Source: Vibrio pelagius
GTDB taxonomy: Bacteria > Pseudomonadota > Gammaproteobacteria > Enterobacterales > Vibrionaceae
DNA: 64,000 nt
Assembly (NCBI RefSeq): GCF_024347575.1
Contig: NZ_AP025504.1
Location: 744,001 to 808,000, forward strand
Direction: 5' to 3'
Part shown: positions 63,520-64,000 of the stretch, piece by piece
Position numbering within the stretch: position 1 is the stretch's first letter
Layout: the number at the start of each line of letters is the position of its first letter
The notes under the pieces: model-generated
Seen by the model: only the letters and a program-made list of their open reading frames with translations
Databases searched by the model: none
What the model was told of the DNA's origin: nothing
Position numbers and translations under genes: made by a program

Positions 63520-64000
63520 TCATTTCAATGCTTGGTAAGCTTGTTCCGCTAGTTTAACAACTTCTGAGTCGATATTCAGCTCAGAATAATGCGCTAATGT
63601 CTCAGCAAAACCTTTTTCTGCGAACATTGCTTGAAGTTCAACCGCTTGAGGGTCATCTTCGTTCTTGTAGTGGAATGCCGCAGCAATCGCTTTAATCAGG
63701 TTCTCATTGGGTAAGCCGTATTCTAGCGTACCGTTCAATGGTTTGACTAGACGATCTTGTGGGCTAAGTTTGCGAATTGGTTGACGACCAACACGGTCCA
63801 CTTCATCACGAAGGTATGGGTTTGCAAAACGCCCTAGAATTTTCTGGATGTAAGCTGCGTGAGCTTCTGGGTCGAAACCGTAGCGCTTGATCAGAACCGC
63901 ACCACTCTCTTCCATCGTCGCGGTTACTTGCGCGCGGATTTCGTCGTTTTCGATAGAGTCTTTGATTGTCTCAAGACCAGCAAGCACACCAAGGTAAGCG
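63520..64000 (-). CDS. mtlD: Mannitol-1-phosphate 5-dehydrogenase, C-terminal part (cut by window edge)
   Basis: The last 160 codons of MtlD; the start lies beyond the right edge. The visible part has [60 protein letters not shown] and the C-terminal helices typical of MtlD. It oxidises mannitol 1-phosphate to fructose 6-phosphate with NAD. It is followed by mltR, so the mannitol PTS gene mtlA should lie to the right. Confidence 0.95.
   Translation of the reverse strand, partial: AYLGVLAGLETIKDSIENDEIRAQVTATMEESGAVLIKRYGFDPEAHAAYIQKILGRFANPYLRDEVDRVGRQPIRKLSPQDRLVKPLNGTLEYGLPNENLIKAIAAAFHYKNEDDPQAVELQAMFAEKGFAETLAHYSELNIDSEVVKLAEQAYQALK

Noticed and set aside
1..64000. tRNA, rRNA, CRISPR, prophage or integron elements
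   Set aside because: Reading both strands gave no tRNA-like cloverleaf, no regularly spaced repeats and no integrase, transposase or phage genes.

Overview
The window is a bacterial chromosome segment from a gammaproteobacterium, most likely a Vibrio. Pointers are a ChiA-type chitinase whose catalytic Glu falls at residue 315 as in Vibrio ChiA, a CsrB-like RNA with a VarA/GacA box, NhaD, DUF2999 and DUF2850 proteins, the hdfR/maoP pair, and nagB next to mtlD/mltR. The species cannot be fixed from the sequence alone. Genes are dense and there is no phage, plasmid, integron, CRISPR, rRNA or tRNA signature.

Region 1 (1-22 kb) is an organised purine and glyoxylate catabolic island. A minus-strand run (puuE, uraD, alc, allA, puuD; the last cut by the left edge) and plus-strand uraH convert urate through 5-hydroxyisourate, OHCU, allantoin, allantoate and ureidoglycolate to glyoxylate and urea. 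Two purine permeases (AzgA-like and NAT-like) and an 8-oxoguanine deaminase, which yields urate directly, follow on the plus strand. A second minus-strand run (gcl, hyi, glxR, a glycerate 2-kinase gene and a RutR-like TetR gene) sends glyoxylate to glycerate phosphate, while the divergent aceB and a GlcG/HbpS gene send it to malate. A divergent MarR/DMT-exporter pair follows. Two palindrome families recur at the two main divergent promoters: ATTGTATACAAT-like, and TATCTTWAYRTWAAGATA-like. The second is also found at the MarR gene's own promoter. Two 162-bp MITE-like repeats, 98 percent identical and in direct orientation, bracket the glyoxylate half. An MFS / EcKinase-like phosphotransferase / small GNAT operon closes the region.

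Region 2 (22-45 kb) holds ordinary core and accessory genes: a PilZ protein, a Lon-family protease, a two-domain oligopeptide ABC ATPase without its permease, prolyl oligopeptidase, an L-lactate permease/dehydrogenase locus with a LysR regulator, an AraC/aminotransferase pair sharing an 18-bp direct repeat, trhO, a large alkaline-phosphatase-superfamily protein, a diguanylate cyclase and a pirin.

Region 3 (45-64 kb) has ppnP, the chitinase, an alpha/beta hydrolase and TetR pair, an AEC transporter, a membrane acyltransferase, a START protein, a MAPEG protein, a csrB-like sRNA with a perfect response-regulator box 170 bp upstream, nhaD, the alkylation repair genes ogt and ada-alkA, hdfR/maoP, nagB and the 3' end of the mannitol locus (mtlD, mltR).
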